Assembly: GCA_907163375.1 (NCBI GenBank) | Contig: CAJQUW010011539.1 | Span: 1-64,000, forward strand | Direction of reading: 5' to 3' | Origin: Prostheceraeus crozeri | Taxonomy: Eukaryota > Platyhelminthes > Polycladida > Euryleptidae | Length of the DNA stretch: 64,000 nucleotides | Shown: positions 1-13,429 of the stretch, piece after piece | Layout of the letters: the number at the start of each line of letters is the position of its first letter | Numbering within the stretch: position 1 is the first letter of the stretch | Position numbers and translations under genes: made by a program | The notes under the pieces: model-generated | What the model was told of the DNA's origin: nothing | Database searches by the model: none | The model's input: the letters and a program-made list of their open reading frames with translations, nothing else

Positions 1-440
1 CGCAGTGGTTGCGGTGAATTCTGTGTGTGGGCGCAGTAGTTGCATTTAATTCTCTCTGCGGGCCTAATGTTTGCTGTAGTGAATTCTCACAGTTGTCGCA
101 GTGAATTCTCGCAGTAGTCGTTGGAATGAATGCTCACAGTTGTCGCAGTGAATTCTCGCAGTATCTGCAGATGCTGTAGTGAATTCTCGCAGCAGTTGCG
201 GTTGTCGCACTGGATAATCACAGTAGTCACAGCTATCGCAGTGAATTCTCTGTGGGCGCAGTGAACTCTCACAGTAGTCACAGCTGTCGCAGTGAATTCT
301 CTGTGGGCGCAGTGAACTCTCACAGTAGTCACAGCTGTCGCAGTGAATTCTGTCTGTGGGCGCAGTAGTTGCATTTAATTCTCTCTGTGGGCGTAGTGGT
401 TACAGTGAACTCTTCTTGTGGGCACAGTTGTTGCAGTGAA
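1..440. repeat. Irregular minisatellite
   Basis: Short motifs built around GCAGTGAATTCTC recur many times. A roughly 51-bp higher-order unit is repeated almost perfectly around 217-345, and a GCAGTAGTTGCATTTAATTC block near 41-60 recurs near 361-380. The array may extend left of the window. Open frames across it follow from the repetition and there is no sign of a gene. Confidence 0.85.
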
Positions 441-1520
441 TTTTCGCAACAATCATACTGGACGTAGTGACTGTAACTAAGTCTACTGCCGAAAGCTTTC
501 GACGACTAGTGGGAGTCAGGTTTTGTACTGCAGAAATGCAGAATTACTCTATTGTTCGTCTTTCATGGCATTTGTTTTCGGATGAATGAACTCATTCTCA
601 GACCGCAGCTTTTTATGTTACCAAGATGGAAATGAGAATGTGTCAATCTTGCTTTGATTGCAGTGCATTATTTGATGAAATCTTTCTCTAAGTGCTTCCG
701 CTCTTCTTTACTTGTTTCCAAGCTTTGTCATCTCTGATTGCCTCATCTGACAAATTGGTTTGGGCCCTGAAATATAAGTTTCTTCAATTTTCTTCATCAC
801 TTGTACTAAGTGCATTCCTGAAAAACGTGGGAGAATGGCTATTCACTCCTCAAGAACGAGAAGTTTTCTGCCTGATGAAAGTCTATTTCCTATAAATCGA
901 CGTGAAGTTATTCAATACCAAACAAATGAATGCATGCGAGAGTTTGAACTTGAGGAAAATTTAGCATTGAAAATTGGAGGGCAGAATGTCGGCCTTGTTA
1001 GCAACCTCAAACTCATTGTCGGGCAATGAAGAATTTCCGCAGCGATCTGCAAAGATTGCTGACGTAGAGGTCGGGTAGTTGCCATCAGCCTCCAGTGAAA
1101 ATGGGGTCCTACTACTAATCCTCTGTTTTTGGAAATTTATGAGGCCTTTTGCAGTAAAATTGCGAATAGAAAAGTGCCTCCGTAGAATCATCCAAATGTA
1201 CAGTAGAACTTCTCTCTCGTCGAAATCATTTGCAGAGAATTAAATTGAGCTATAATTCTCCCTACGATTAGATTCTACTAAACGCATTCATTGGCTGGTA
1301 AGGAAGTTCTATTACTTGATTAGTTCATGTTCGATTTCATTGAGGTATGTGCATGCCACTGGCAGTAACCGAGAAGTTGCTAGAGATTTGGTGAGGTTGG
1401 ACGTACTCACTTAAGTCAGGCCGGGAAGGTATATGGACGTGCTATATTATATACCACACACGTTCTTTGGAAATGCATGGATGTATCCATGTTACCAGTT
1501 GCTGTGTTCTGCATTTTAAT
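441..1520. other. Non-coding stretch, nothing recognised
   Basis: Only short open frames on both strands, with no recognisable domain, repeat or RNA gene. It is probably intronic or intergenic host DNA. Confidence 0.6.
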
Positions 1521-1527
1521 CGTTCGT

Positions 1528-1755
1528 TCATGCCTCTAGGTCGTAGGCCGACCCGTGGGGACGCAGACCACAAGCTCCTGCCTCTGGCGTCCACGACCCT
1601 GCGCCTTCTCCATTGCTTGGTAGTGTCTGCCCCGTTAGCCGCTTGATGTTGTCGATGGGTGTCATTCGTGGTCTTCCTCGTTTCGCTTTGCCATCCATGT
1701 ACCCAAGCATGAGTGTTTTCTCCAGATTGTCACCTCTCGCGGCCCTTGCGTATTG
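1528..1755 (-). pseudogene. LINE ORF2 C-terminal tail fragment
   Basis: The minus frame reads GDNLEKTLMLGYMDGKAKRG followed by RPRMTPIDNIKRLTGQTL. This basic tail is typical of the extreme C-terminus of non-LTR (CR1/RTE-like) reverse transcriptases, where a G-x-RGRPR-x-x-x-x-DNIK motif precedes the stop. No reverse transcriptase core is present, so it is a 3' scrap. The motif match is seen directly; the clade is inferred. Confidence 0.6.
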
Positions 1756-1759
1756 TGCC

Positions 1760-4700
1760 GACAGGCACGACAGCTGTCAGTCTACTATCCTGTACAAGGT
1801 GACTTAGTGTCTACATAGATCTTGTCTGGCACGATTGCGGATACCTCTTTCTGGCCATTGCATTGTTGAACATTATCCAGCTCATAATCTCAAAAGTCAG
1901 CCTCGTCGATAATCTGCCGGTCAGCGGTCTAACTTCGAGTCCCGTAGGACCCGATTGGAAAAGAACTACCGCATGAAAACTTCCTGCTTTGTAAACTATC
2001 ATTCAATTCTAAGATCTCTCAAATTTTCAGAGCGCATGTCCCATCCAATTCGCCTCTTACCTTCATCAATGGCGTTCGCGGCGGAGCATTGGTGAGGCAA
2101 GGCTCACAGGTAATATACAGAATGGCACTACCTCGATCGGTTCACTTTCAAACGAAGACAGCGTTATTCGTTCCCACCACCATTTTCCCTTGTTTTTCTT
2201 ACGTTCAGTACACCCCCTGTTCCTTTCGACTGCATCCTTTCTAACAACATCGTCTAACAATCAGTAACAAAGCTACCCTCTCTGATTTCAATTTCAATTG
2301 CTTACCAATGATACTTCGTTCATCAGCACTCCTACAGATTGATGATTTGGGTTGCAAAGACTCAATGACGACTGATTTACAAAGATTGCCTCATCATCGC
2401 ACCATCGTCTCGAAAAACGTGGGAGAAAGTAGAAGCGAATTTGTAGAGGCCTATTCAAAGATTAATGCCTGGCGAAAGACAGTCTCCTCCAGCGAATTCG
2501 CTTAATTACAGCTAACAGTGTAAATGGGAGGAATAGGTATCATTATTATCACATCAACGACATAACCCAAAACTGGTTATGCAGAGAAATCAACATTGTC
2601 GACGTCAGGGCGCGCCTGTGTCGATTAGGGAAAGGAGGAAGTACTCAAGGTGAATTATTGTGACGCATCCATGATCTGGATTGGACAGAGATCAAAGTCG
2701 GGCGAAACATTTATCAATGAATACGTGTGAGATGCCGAAAAGGAGACGAAACTGACGACTGACTGCTGATAGGTTATAGAAAGGTTCATCCGTACGACGT
2801 TCCACAATGCTTCTCTAGGCGATATCAGTGGAGAAATGAGCGACTCATTACTACATTCATCCGCATTTTATGATGATGGTTAATGTACTTGTCTACAGAT
2901 ATCGCTCAGGATGCTTTCTAAAGTTGGATTTCCAGAGAGTCGCGCAATTCGCATCCAAGCCATCTTGATAATGACTGAAGAGTCATGTACTGCGCACGGC
3001 TGGGAGTGATGCTGGCATACATTGACTTGAAGGAAAAAACGCGTCAGCCACGAGCTATCTCTTGATTGTTTCCGCACAGTAGTTGAAGATAAGTTTGTTT
3101 TATAATAACTGAATAACTGTCCGACCTCTATGCAATCCATTCATTTCTACTAACCACAACCTGTTTTAACTGAGACGATCAGTGCCAAAGAGGTGCTGAT
3201 CATTGATTTGTAGTCTCTCACTTGGCATGAATCACACCAACAATTCCGCTCAGAACTATCAGTTTGGTAACAATTATCTCCTTATTATTTTCTATCGAAT
3301 AGAAATTAATTTGAGTTCGCTGCCGTAACATAACTCTTACATTCTCTAACTATCGCAGTCGTCTAAGATTCGTCCAAGTGCTAACTTCCTTTCTCTCATA
3401 GTGTACAGAATCGTTTCTCTTTCCTCATCCGTGAAATGAAAATGTATCTATCCTTCACCTGCCTTCATCTCAAATTTCGAATGCAACGAAATTGGATGGA
3501 TAACAAAACCTTGATTTCACACAGAAGCTCTTCCCTTCTAATGACAGAAGTTACTAAATTCTCCCAAATCTATCAACTTTTTCGACTCACAAAATTGCTT
3601 TCCACTATAATCAACAGCCTATTTTGCTTCCACATTAAAGGTTTTAATTGCGGTGCGCTTGTTTATATTGCAATATCGGCTTAGAAACATAGGAACATAG
3701 AAATCTCGCTACCTCATTATCAAAACGCATTGCCTACCGCCAAAATTCTGACTGGCTCAGTGGCCTGTCTTATCAACATTTCCTCGGATGCTGCTAGATT
3801 TTATCTTTCAGCTTCAACTAAACTCAAGATTTCACCAAAGGATTTATTAAAGTCACTGATTTGAAGTTTCGTTGGAGAAGAAATTCAAGGATTCTTCCTA
3901 GGAATTTCATGTCTCTCAAACGATCTATGAAAAAAAGTTATTTTGCACCTCTTGATCATCTATGAACATGTCCTGTGTATTAGCCCTTCTAATACTGAAT
4001 TGGAATGATCATAAATGGGCTGAATTTCCTCCTCTCTCCAGTGTCAGCACAACGAAACACTGGAAATGTCATAGAAATCGTCCCAAATTTCAGGTCTTTA
4101 GGAGTAGTCCCACCAGAACATTTATGTCTCTTGACGGAACTTGATCTGAAATGCAATCGTCGGCAATCTCAATGGACCCAAAATGTAAATCGGTTAGGAC
4201 TCACAACGTCATGCGATTTCTTGTGATTTTCACGTCCGCAAGCGAATTGTGTGAGTTTGTATGATTTATTTATATCACTTCTGACAACAGTGTCAGACAT
4301 CACGGTGTTTTGTGTCCTCCGGGGCACAGTGTTAATTGCTCTCCTAGCGATCTTTTGTGCATGGAGTCCGAGGCCCAAGGTGTCATTGAAGTCGACAGAA
4401 GCATCCGACGAAAAGATCTCAAGCTCTTGATAAAGTCCGACTAGTCACTACCGTCTGAAACCCCAAGCTGGGAAAGTGACGAAAATACTTCATGTATTAC
4501 GGTTGCATGCATGAACATCATCAAAATAATCTTACAGACAATAAATTTTTCATTTACAGTCATGTAGACAAATAAGATAATTAAATTCCTCGCAAGCCTT
4601 CTGAAATTCGGGGTAATTCAACGTGTTAGTAAGGAAACCCCCACGTGAAACACACGCCCCCCCCGCCTGCGTTGAGAGTGTTTGTCCGTGTGACTTGGGC
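1760..4700. other. Non-coding stretch, nothing recognised
   Basis: Short unrelated open frames only. I found no domain, exon or clear repeat. It is probably host intron or intergenic DNA. Confidence 0.55.
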
Positions 4701-4719
4701 GGCCGACATGGTTGTGAAC

Positions 4720-5525
4720 CGCCAGAGTAGCGGCGACTGTGGGCTGTTTTGGCTCTAGCGACTAAACCTGCTCCAATGGTAGATCTGATGACCAGATTCG
4801 GATTCAGCGTCAAATTCTGCATCCGTAGGGTGATTTCCAGCGCCATCGGAGAGAAAAAATTTTCACCATTTTTCGGAAAAAACGACAGAGTTAACGGCGA
4901 ATGTGGGCTGGTTTTGGGCAGTACAGCCAAAATGAAGCATCGGATGGGAAAACGGAGGCCAGATTCGGATTCAGCGTCAAATTCTGCATCATAGGGTGAT
5001 TTCCAGCTCAATCGGCGAGAAAAAATTTTCACCATTTTTCGGAAAAACGACAGAGTTAACGGCGAATGTGGGCTGGTTTTGGGCAGTACAGCCAAAACGA
5101 AGCATCGGATGGGGAAACGGAGGCCAGATTCGGATTCAGCGTCAAATTCTGCATCCGTAGGGTGATTTCCAGGGCCATCGGAGAGAAAAAATGTTTGGGA
5201 CGTCCCCCCACTCGGCAGCGTTGCTTCCAACTTTGGTTCTAGAGAACGTAGAAAGTCGTGCAATAGCTTGTTTGAAAGCTAAGAGTAAGACAAATTCACT
5301 GAAAGAAACAACTTGTTCATATCTGTCTTCGTTTAGATGTGAGACGCCATTTAAGATTTTGGAGATTGGCGAAAAACGACAGAGTTAACGGCGACTGTGG
5401 GATGTTTTGGGCTCTAGCGTCTAAACGGCTGCTCCAATGGTAGATCTGAGACCAGATTTGGAATCAGCGTCAAATTCTACATCCGTATGGTGTTTTCCAT
5501 CTCAATCGGACCTCTAGAATCGGTG
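4720..5525. repeat. Diverged tandem repeat, about 165-bp unit, four copies
   Basis: Copies begin near 4720, 4883, 5046 and 5375. Each carries CGACAGAGTTAACGGCG, a GTGGGCTGTTTTGG block, and an ATTCGGATTCAGCGTCAAAT block followed by the end TAGGGTGATTTCCAG. The middle two copies are nearly identical; the outer two differ in the central part (CTCTAGCG versus CAGTACAGCC). About 170 bp of unrelated sequence separates the last two. The 237-codon minus-strand frame through the array is a by-product of the repetition. Confidence 0.8.
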
Positions 5526-5529
5526 ATAG

Positions 5530-6024
5530 AAGCGTTTAAAGTTTTTGGATGATGGATATTACGTCATTGCTGATCCTACAATATATAAGTGGGAAACGAC
5601 AGAGACTTGTCATTAAGACGAGAGATTTTCAACGTAAGTCGTCTCTCTGCGCTCAGATTGATAGCTTCGGACATTCAAATTCGGGTTTCTGTATGAAACT
5701 GACTTTAGAAAATTTCATTGCTGATATCAGCTAAGCCGTCAGACTTAAAGGATAGGCCAGAGATGGCCTTTGTTCAGGCAATAAAAGACTGTCCAAAACT
5801 TTGCTTCTACAAGTCCGTTTTGACTTGATTCAAAAAAGGTTCGGTCGCTTTTTGACCTGCCTTATGGTGATAGACTACTTATGAAATTTCATTTAAGTAG
5901 TGTTAAAAAGTTTGAAAAATTCAAAATGCATATTTTTGGAGGTTTTTAGGGTGTTTTCGGACCCTGCTGAAGTCAACTAAAGGATTATAATGATGTCTTT
6001 TTTTTTTTCTTGTTTTGTTTTGTT

Positions 6025-6063
<39 letters not shown>

Positions 6064-7180
6064 TTTGGTAGCAAGTCTTCTAATGTCTTACCATGATACA
6101 ACAGCTTTTCACTGAAAGCGAGCAAGGAACGGAGAGTTTTGCTGTAATGTTCCACTGACAGGGTGTTCCTTCGGGACGGGGATGATGCGTTGAGTGATAA
6201 AGTGTTGCATATATTTTTGTGTGTATATTTTAAACCGAAACGCTGGGACAAACTCATGTCTCATGTTGGGCATTGACCAGTTTCAACGTAGACCTTGAAC
6301 GCAGGTCGGTTGAGTCTTAGCTATCTTGTCATGGGTGGCTCTAAACATCTCCATTGCAAAACGCTGCTGAATCAACGGCTTGCTATCCCTCTAACGGCTT
6401 GCTATCAAGTGATCAAAGCATCGAACTTACCAACCTCATTTTCCAACTCTACAGTTTTCCTGTCTGGCTATCAAGACATGGAGGTGCAAGTCACGGAGGA
6501 TTTTAGGTGTTGTCATACTTCATGTGGTGGGCGTTCTTTCGAGACTGCGGTGAAGGTCCGTAACGTGAGTTTACTGCTTGGGACGTTGGCAATGGTAATC
6601 CTTGTGAAACCTCTCTGTCTCATGTTTCCAAGTGGTGCCTTTTCGTCCTACTTGTATCTGACCGCCAGGGCGACATTTGCTATTATGCCACAGGTTACCT
6701 CATAAATTTCCATTGCATTGTTCTCCCGATAGTTGGCCAACATGGGAGAATGAACCATTGCGTTCTGTTCGCCTTTCACCCGAGGCTAAATGATGAAGTG
6801 TTGGGCGGGAGGTCACCCTTGGCCACACGAAACATCATCACAGATTTCTCTCTTCGCTAGTGACAAGCATTGTGAATGTATCAGAAGCAACTTTATCATG
6901 TTGTACAAAAGATTTACTGCACACTGATTGAGGTGAAAGTTTGTTCATGGCGTTTTATGAAACAAAATGTCATAAAAATGTAAGCGATAGTGTGTCATAT
7001 AGTTCTTCCGGGACGCACGTGTCTGAGAAAGTAAGTTTGAGATCATCGAAATTTTGCGAAACACATGGTCATTGCAATGCATGCATATTAGTGTAGTCAA
7101 AAAGTTTTTACCGCAACACACGTTTGTGAAAGTAAAGTTTGATCATCGAAGTTTTATGACTGACCGAACTCACCACAGCA
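5530..7180. other. Non-coding stretch with long poly-T run
   Basis: A poly-T rich run lies at about 5996-6062, which may be the A-tail of a retroposed sequence read from the minus strand. A 136-codon plus-strand frame at 6295-6705 has no recognisable domain and no support as a gene. Confidence 0.5.
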
Positions 7181-7182
7181 CT

Positions 7183-7392
7183 AGAAAGTTTTATCGAAAA
7201 GGTTTTACTCCACAGTGTAGATTGTCTTGTAACTTACTTTCACAGTGTTAGAAAGTTTATCGAAAAGGTTTTATTGCACAGTGTAGATTGTCTTGTAACT
7301 TACTTTCACAGTGTTAGAAAGTTTTATCGAAAAGGTTTTACTGCACAGTGTAGATTGTCTTGTAACTTACTTTCACAGTGTTAGAAAGTTTT
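7183..7392 (+). repeat. Tandem repeat, 66-67-bp unit, three copies and a partial
   Basis: Units start at 7183, 7250, 7316 and 7383 with AGAAAGTTTTATCGAAAAGG and contain CACAGTGTAGATTGTCTTG. A diverged relative appears at about 7545-7575. Near-identity of the copies implies recent amplification. Confidence 0.85.
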
Positions 7393-7579
7393 ATTGGAGA
7401 CAGTTGCCAAATGTTCCCTTATTAGAAAATTCAAACTTCATGACTGTTAGATTAGCTTTATCAGGTTTACTAAAAGCAGTTTTCTACTGCAGTAAGACTG
7501 AGAGTTTAGAATGTTATATGAAAACAGTGGTTCACCACAGCACTAGAAAGTTTTGCTGCACTGTGTAGATTGTTTCACA

Positions 7580-9090
7580 GTCTTAAAAGTTATTATGTAA
7601 GCGTTGAATGTTTTATAAACCAGGTAATCGTTTGTCACAACGTTGGAGTGTGTGAGAGTTAGTTCCCTTACATTGAATCGCGGTGGGTCGTAAATGTCCA
7701 TAATCCAAGGGTAGGCTCCTCTACGTATGGATTTAGGGTTCATATTATCACATGCATTAACCGTTCGTTGTATAGAATATGGTCTTATTAGCCACATGTT
7801 CGCTTAAACGTTAAACGCAACGTTGAACATATTTTGTAAGAAATCTTTGCCAGGCTGTTGTGAAACTTAGGAAACGTTGAAAAGTTTATGTGCAGTCACA
7901 CTCGTTAGCTACCAGCTTTACTTATGTGTTGTTTGCCTTTATCCAATTTCGAATGCGTGGTGTTAGACTGTTTTGTAAATAACGAAGCGTTGTTTGCACT
8001 CTGATGGACAGCATACAAGTATACCACATAACAAACAGGTGACGTAAAAAAGGGGGGGGGGGGGGGGGGTTTTTTTTCGAAATGATATGAGATAGGAAAT
8101 ATCAAAGCATGTGTGAGATACAAATCAGTCTGCTTGATGAAGTGAAACGCAAATGTGTCACAGCTAATATAAGGGAAATAAAAGGAGACTGTGTAGCGGA
8201 ACGTTTACCAATTCAGCTAGAAATGACATTTTTTGATCGTCAATGAGTGCGATGAGGCATGAGTAGTCAGGAGAGTGGTAACAAAACTGTAAGGAATTAT
8301 CTGACGGACGAAGAGTGGAACCGAAAAACATCTCGTGAGAGATGAGTGTCAGATGCTCCCAAACGTTCAAGTATTGCTTTGTTTTTTAAATAAATCTTAA
8401 GAACACATGTCACTACTTTTAGTATATTCCCTCGTGTTTGAGGGTTATTTAGGAAATATGATAGTGGCTAGCGTCAGCTGCTATGATTTATACTGAGCTG
8501 TCAAATGATTTAGATTTTCACATGATTGTGATGTCTACATTACAAAATAAGTGAAACAAGACTGATATAAAAATGAAACATATAGTCAGAAATTACAAAT
8601 ACTTTAGAAGGTCTTCAGTACTCTTATTGTCCTACAGCGATTCGCAGTATTACTGCTAGTCAAATTTCAGCTGTCGCAGTCTTTCTCGGCTGCGGCCAAT
8701 ACACCAAATACATAGTCCCATTCAATCTCGTTCCTGGGTTGAGACGAAGGCTATACCATCTCCGTATTTCATGAGAAGACTGATTTCGCTCCTCTAGGAC
8801 ACACATCCTCCTTGTTGTATAGTACGTACTTCCACTCACATAACATTAGATGTTGTGTCCACGGAGTGGAGAGTGCTGTTGGCGAATTCATGGATTCAAA
8901 TTGTATGCTATAAACTTGATTTCTTAGTGCTTAAGTACAAGTACGTAGACTCAAAGGAATAGCAATGAATGCCGAAGTATGAGAGAAACGGGGGACACAG
9001 AATTATTTTTCATTCTATATTTTGAGTAGTGAGAGTTGAGAATAAGTGAAGTCTATTTTGATAAACTATACAATTTTCTAACATTGAAGT
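7580..9090. other. Non-coding stretch with G/T homopolymer
   Basis: A G run followed by a T run lies at about 8049-8078. Otherwise there are only short open frames without recognisable content. Confidence 0.5.
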
Positions 9091-9096
9091 TTACAT

Positions 9097-12000
9097 TGTC
9101 AGCAGCAGCAGCGGGTGATGGAGGTCGGAGAGGACATGAGATAGCCATGATAGCCATCCTCTGAGCATTGTCAGCAGCAGCAGCGGGTGATGGAGGTCGG
9201 AGAGGACATGAGATAGCCATGATAGCCATCCTCTGAGCATTGTCAGCAGCAGCAGCGGGTGATGGAGGTCGGAGAGGACATGAGATAGCTATGATAGCCA
9301 TCCTCTGAGCATTGTCAGCAGCAGCAGCGGGTGGTAGAGGTCGGAGAGGACATGAGATAGCCATGATAGCCATCCTCTGAGCATTGTCAGCAGCAGCAGC
9401 GGGTGATGGAGGTCGGAGAGGACATGAGATAGCCATGATAGCCATCCTCTGAGCATTGTCAGCAGCAGCAGCGGGTGATGGAGGTCGGAGAGGACATGAG
9501 ATAGCCATGATAGCCATCCTCTGAGCATTGTCCGCAGCAGCAGCGGGTGATGGAGGTCGTAGAGGACATGAGATAGCCATGATAGCCATCCTCTGAGCAT
9601 TGTCAGCGGCATCAGCGGGTGATGGAGGTCGGAGAGGACATGAGATAGCCATGATAGCCATCCTCTGAGCATTGTCAGCGGCATCAGCGGGTGATGGAGG
9701 TCGGAGAGGACATGAGATAGCCATGATAGCCATCCTCTGAGCATTGTCAGCAGCAGCAGCGGGTGATGGAGGTCGGAGAGGACATGAGATAGCCATGATA
9801 GCCATCCTCTGAGCATTGTCAGCGGCATCAGCGGGTGATGGAGGTCGGAGAGGACATGAGATAGCCATGATAGCCATCCTCTGAGCATTGTCAGCAGCAG
9901 CAGCGGGTGATGGAGGTCGGACAGGACATAAGATAGCCATGATAGCCATCCTCTGAGCATTGTCAGCAGCATCAGCGGGTGATGGAGGTCGGAGAGGACA
10001 TGAGATAGCTATGATAGCCATCCTCTGAGCATTGTCAGCAGCAGGAGCGGGTGATGGAGGTCGGAGAGGACATGAGATAGCTATGATAGCCATCCTCTGA
10101 GCATTGTCAGCGGCATCAGCGGGTGATGGAGGTCGGAGAGGACATGAGATAGCCATGATAGCCATCCTCTGAGCATTGTCAGCGGCATCAGCGGGTGATG
10201 GAGGTCGGAGAGGACATGAGATAGCTATGATAGCCATCCTCTGAGCATTGTCAGCAGCAGCGGGTGATGGAGGTCGGAGAGGGCATGAGATAGCCATGAT
10301 AGCCATCCTCTGAGCATTGTCAGCAGCAGCGGGTGATGGAGGTCGGAGAGGACATGAGATAGCTATGATAGCCATCCTCTGAGCATTGTCAGCAGCAGCA
10401 GCGGGTGATGGAGGTCGGAGAGGACATGAGATAGCCATGATAGCCATCCTCTGAGCATTGTCAGCGGCATCAGCGGGTGATGGAGGTCGGAGAGGACATG
10501 AGATAGCCATGATAGCCATCCTCTGAGCATTGTCAGCAGCAGCAGCGGGTGATGGAGGTCGGAGAGGACATGAGATAGCTATGATAGCCATCCTCTGAGC
10601 ATTGTCAGCGGCATCAGCGGGTGATGGAGGTCGGAGAGGACATGAGATAGCCATGATAGCCATCCTCTGAGCATTGTCAGCAGCAGCAGCGGGTGGTAGA
10701 GGTCGGAGAGGACATGAGATAGCTATGATAGCCATCCTCTGAGCATTGTCAGCAGCAGCAGCGGGTGATGGAGGTCGGAGAGGACATGAGATAGCCATGA
10801 TAGCCATCCTCTGAGCATTGTCAGCAGCAGCAGCGGGTGATGGAGGTCGGAGAGGACATGAGATAGCCATGATAGCCATCCTCTGAGCATTGTCAGCAGC
10901 AGCAGCGGGTGATGGAGGTCGGAGAGGACATGAGATAGCTATGATAGCCATCCTCTGAGCATTGTCAGCAGCAGCAGCGGGTGATGGAGGTCGGAGAGGA
11001 CATGAGATAGCCATGATAGCCATCCTCTGAGCATTGTCAGCGGCATCAGCGGGTGATGGAGGTCGGAGAGGACATGAGATAGCTATGATAGCCATCCTCT
11101 GAGCATTGTCAGCAGCAGCAGCGGGTGGTAGAGGTCGGAGAGGACATGAGATAGCCATGATAGCCATCCTCTGAGCATTGTCAGCGGCATCAGCGGGTGA
11201 TGGAGGTCGGAGAGGACATGAGATAGCCATGATAGCCATCCTCTGAGCATTGTCAGCAGCAGCAGCGGGTGATGGAGGTCGGAGAGGACATGAGATAGCC
11301 ATGATAGCCATCCTCTGAGCATTGTCAGCAGCAGCAGCGGGTGATGGAGGTCGGAGAGGACATGAGATAGCCATGATAGCCATCCTCTGAGCATTGTCAG
11401 CTGCAGCAGCGGGTGATGGAGGTCGGAGAGGACATGAGATAGCCATGATAGCCATCCTCTGAGCATTGTCAGCAGCATCAGCGGGTGATGGAGGTCGGAG
11501 AGGACATGAGATAGCCATGATAGCCATCCTCTGAGCATTGTCAGCGGCATCAGCGGGTGATGGAGGTCGGAGAGGACATGAGATAGCGATGATAGCCATC
11601 CTCTGAGCATTGTCAGCAGCAGCAGCGGGTGATGGAGGTCGGAGAGGACATGAGATAGCCATGATAGCCATCCTCTGAGCATTGTCAGCAGCAGCGGGTG
11701 ATGGAGGTCTGGAGGAGGACATGAGATAGCATGATAGCTTCTTGAGCATTGTCAGCGGCATCAGCGGGTGATGGAGGTCGGAGAGGACATGAGATAGCCA
11801 TAGATAGCATCCTATGAGCATTGTCAGCGGCATCAGGGGTGATGGAGGTCGGAGAGGACATGAGATGCCATGTGTCATCCTCTGCGAGCATTGTCTAGCA
11901 GCAGCAGCGGAGTGATGGAGGTCGGAGAGGACATGAGATATGCATGATAGCCATACTTGAGCTATTGTAGCAGCAGCAGCGAGCAGCGGGTGAAGGAGGT

Positions 12001-13164
12001 CGGAGAGGACATGAGATAGCCATGATAGCTTCCTCGAGCATTGTCAGCGGCATCGTCGGGCGTGATGGAGGTCGGACGAGGACAACTGAGATAGCATGAT
12101 AGCCATCCTCTGAGGCATTGAGTCAGCGGCATCAGCGGGTGATGGAGGTCGAGGAGTAACATGAGATAGCCATGGGATTAGTCCATGCCTCTGAGATTGT
12201 CAGTCGGCATCAGCGGTGATGGAGGAGTCTGAGGACATGTGATGGCCCATTGATTAGTCATCCTCAGAGCATTGTCAGCAGCAGCAGCGGGTGATGGAGG
12301 TTCGGAGAGGACATGAGATAGCCATGATAGCCATCCTCTGAGCATTGTCAGCAGCAGCAGCGGGTGATGGAGGTCGGAGAGGACATGAGATAGCCATGAT
12401 AGCCATCCTCTGAGCATTGTCAGCAGCAGCAGCGGGTGATGGAGGTCGGAGAGGACATGAGATAGCTATGATAGCCATCCTCTGAGCATTGTCAGCAGCA
12501 GGAGCGGGTGATGGAGGTCGGAGAGGACATGAGATAGCTATGATAGCCATCCTCTGAGCATTGTCAGCAGCTAGCAGCGGGTGATGGAGGTCGGAGAGGA
12601 CATGAGATAGCTATGTAGCCATCCTCCGAGCATTGTCTGCAGCAGCAGCGGGTGATGGAGGTCGGAGAGGACATGAGATAGCCATGATAGCCATCCTCTG
12701 AGCATTGTCAGCAGAAGCAGCGGGTGATGGAGGTCGAGAGGACATGAGATAGCCATGATAGCCATCCTCTGAGCATTGTCTGCAGCATCAGCGGGTGATG
12801 GAGGTCGGAGAGGACATGAGATAGCCATGATAGCCATCCTCTGAGCATTGTCAGCGGCATCCGCGGTGATGAAGGTCGGAGAGGGCATGAGATAGCCATG
12901 ATAGCCAACCTCTGAGCATTGTCAGCTGCATCAGCGGGTGATGGAGGTCGGAGAGGACATGGGATAGCTATGATAGCCATCCTCTGAGCATTGTCAGCAG
13001 CAGCGGGTGATGGAGGTCGGAGAGGACATGAGATAGCCATGATAGCCATCCTCTGAGCATTGTCAGCGGCATCAGCGGGTGATGGAGGTCGGAGAGGACA
13101 TGAGATAGCCATGATAGCCATCCTCTGAGCATTGTCAGCGGCATCAGCGGGTGATGGAGGTCGG
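9097..13164. repeat. 72-bp minisatellite, about 56 copies
   Basis: The unit contains GGGTGATGGAGGTCGGAGAG, ACATGAGATAGCCATGATAG and CCATCCTCTGAGCATTGTC, with a variable joint of GCAGCAGCAGC, GCGGCATCAGC or a shorter form. Because 72 is a multiple of three, two minus-strand frames stay open for hundreds of codons (ADNAQRMAIMAISCPLRPPS-type repeat). Point variants such as gatagcTatg are distributed non-randomly among copies, suggesting block duplications. Copies at about 11690-12290 and near 12560-12880 contain many small indels compared with the rest. The array stops 90 bp before an Ig-exon splice acceptor, so it is most likely intronic. Confidence 0.97.
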
Positions 13165-13254
13165 ATGTCTGTGTTGTCTGAAGAAGACATGAGAAAATCT
13201 TGTCGCAGTGAGCCTTGTGATTATTTGATGTTGACTTATTCTTTACCATTTCAG

Positions 13255-13429
13255 GCATCAGGAGAGCAGCCAATCCAGAAACGAGCTCATACAAATATTT
13301 GGAAGTTCCGAGATGGTGAAAAGTTTCTACAAATTCGAAATATGTCTCTTGATCTGCAAGGAAAATATGAGTGTCAAGTTTCCTCGAATTCTAATTTTCT
13401 TCGATATGCGACCAATGTGATCGTCTTGA
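13255..13429 (+). CDS. Ig-superfamily gene, exon with end of a V/I-set Ig domain
   Basis: The exon starts after a pyrimidine-rich acceptor (CTTTACCATTTCAG) and ends at a GTGAGT donor at 13430. It begins in phase 0 and ends in phase 1. It encodes the second half of an Ig fold, with WKF, then DLQGKYECQV, the D-x-G-x-Y-x-C signature of the F strand, then the G strand. The next exon begins in the matching phase. Together they resemble adjacent extracellular Ig domains of the nephrin/Kirrel/Sidestep-type adhesion receptors of invertebrates, so the product is probably a cell-surface protein. The signal peptide, other Ig domains and membrane segment must lie outside the window. Family is clear; the exact orthologue is not. 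Confidence 0.8.

Noticed and set aside
4550-5263. 237-codon minus frame with GNHPTDAEFDAESESGLRF repeats
   Set aside because: It follows the 165-bp tandem repeat and has no domain; one of its copies shows the same codons only because the unit is nearly frame-preserving.
6295-6705. 136-codon plus frame as a host gene
   Set aside because: No domain, no splice context and no repeat homology; typical of a chance open frame.
9053-11878. 941-codon minus-strand open frame with ADNAQRMAIMAISCPLRPPS repeats
   Set aside because: It is produced by a stop-free 72-bp minisatellite unit whose length is a multiple of three; a second minus frame is also open for hundreds of codons. There is no unique domain or splice support.
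9097-13164. CRISPR-like regular repeat array
   Set aside because: There are no unique spacers; units are directly head to tail, and the context is eukaryotic.
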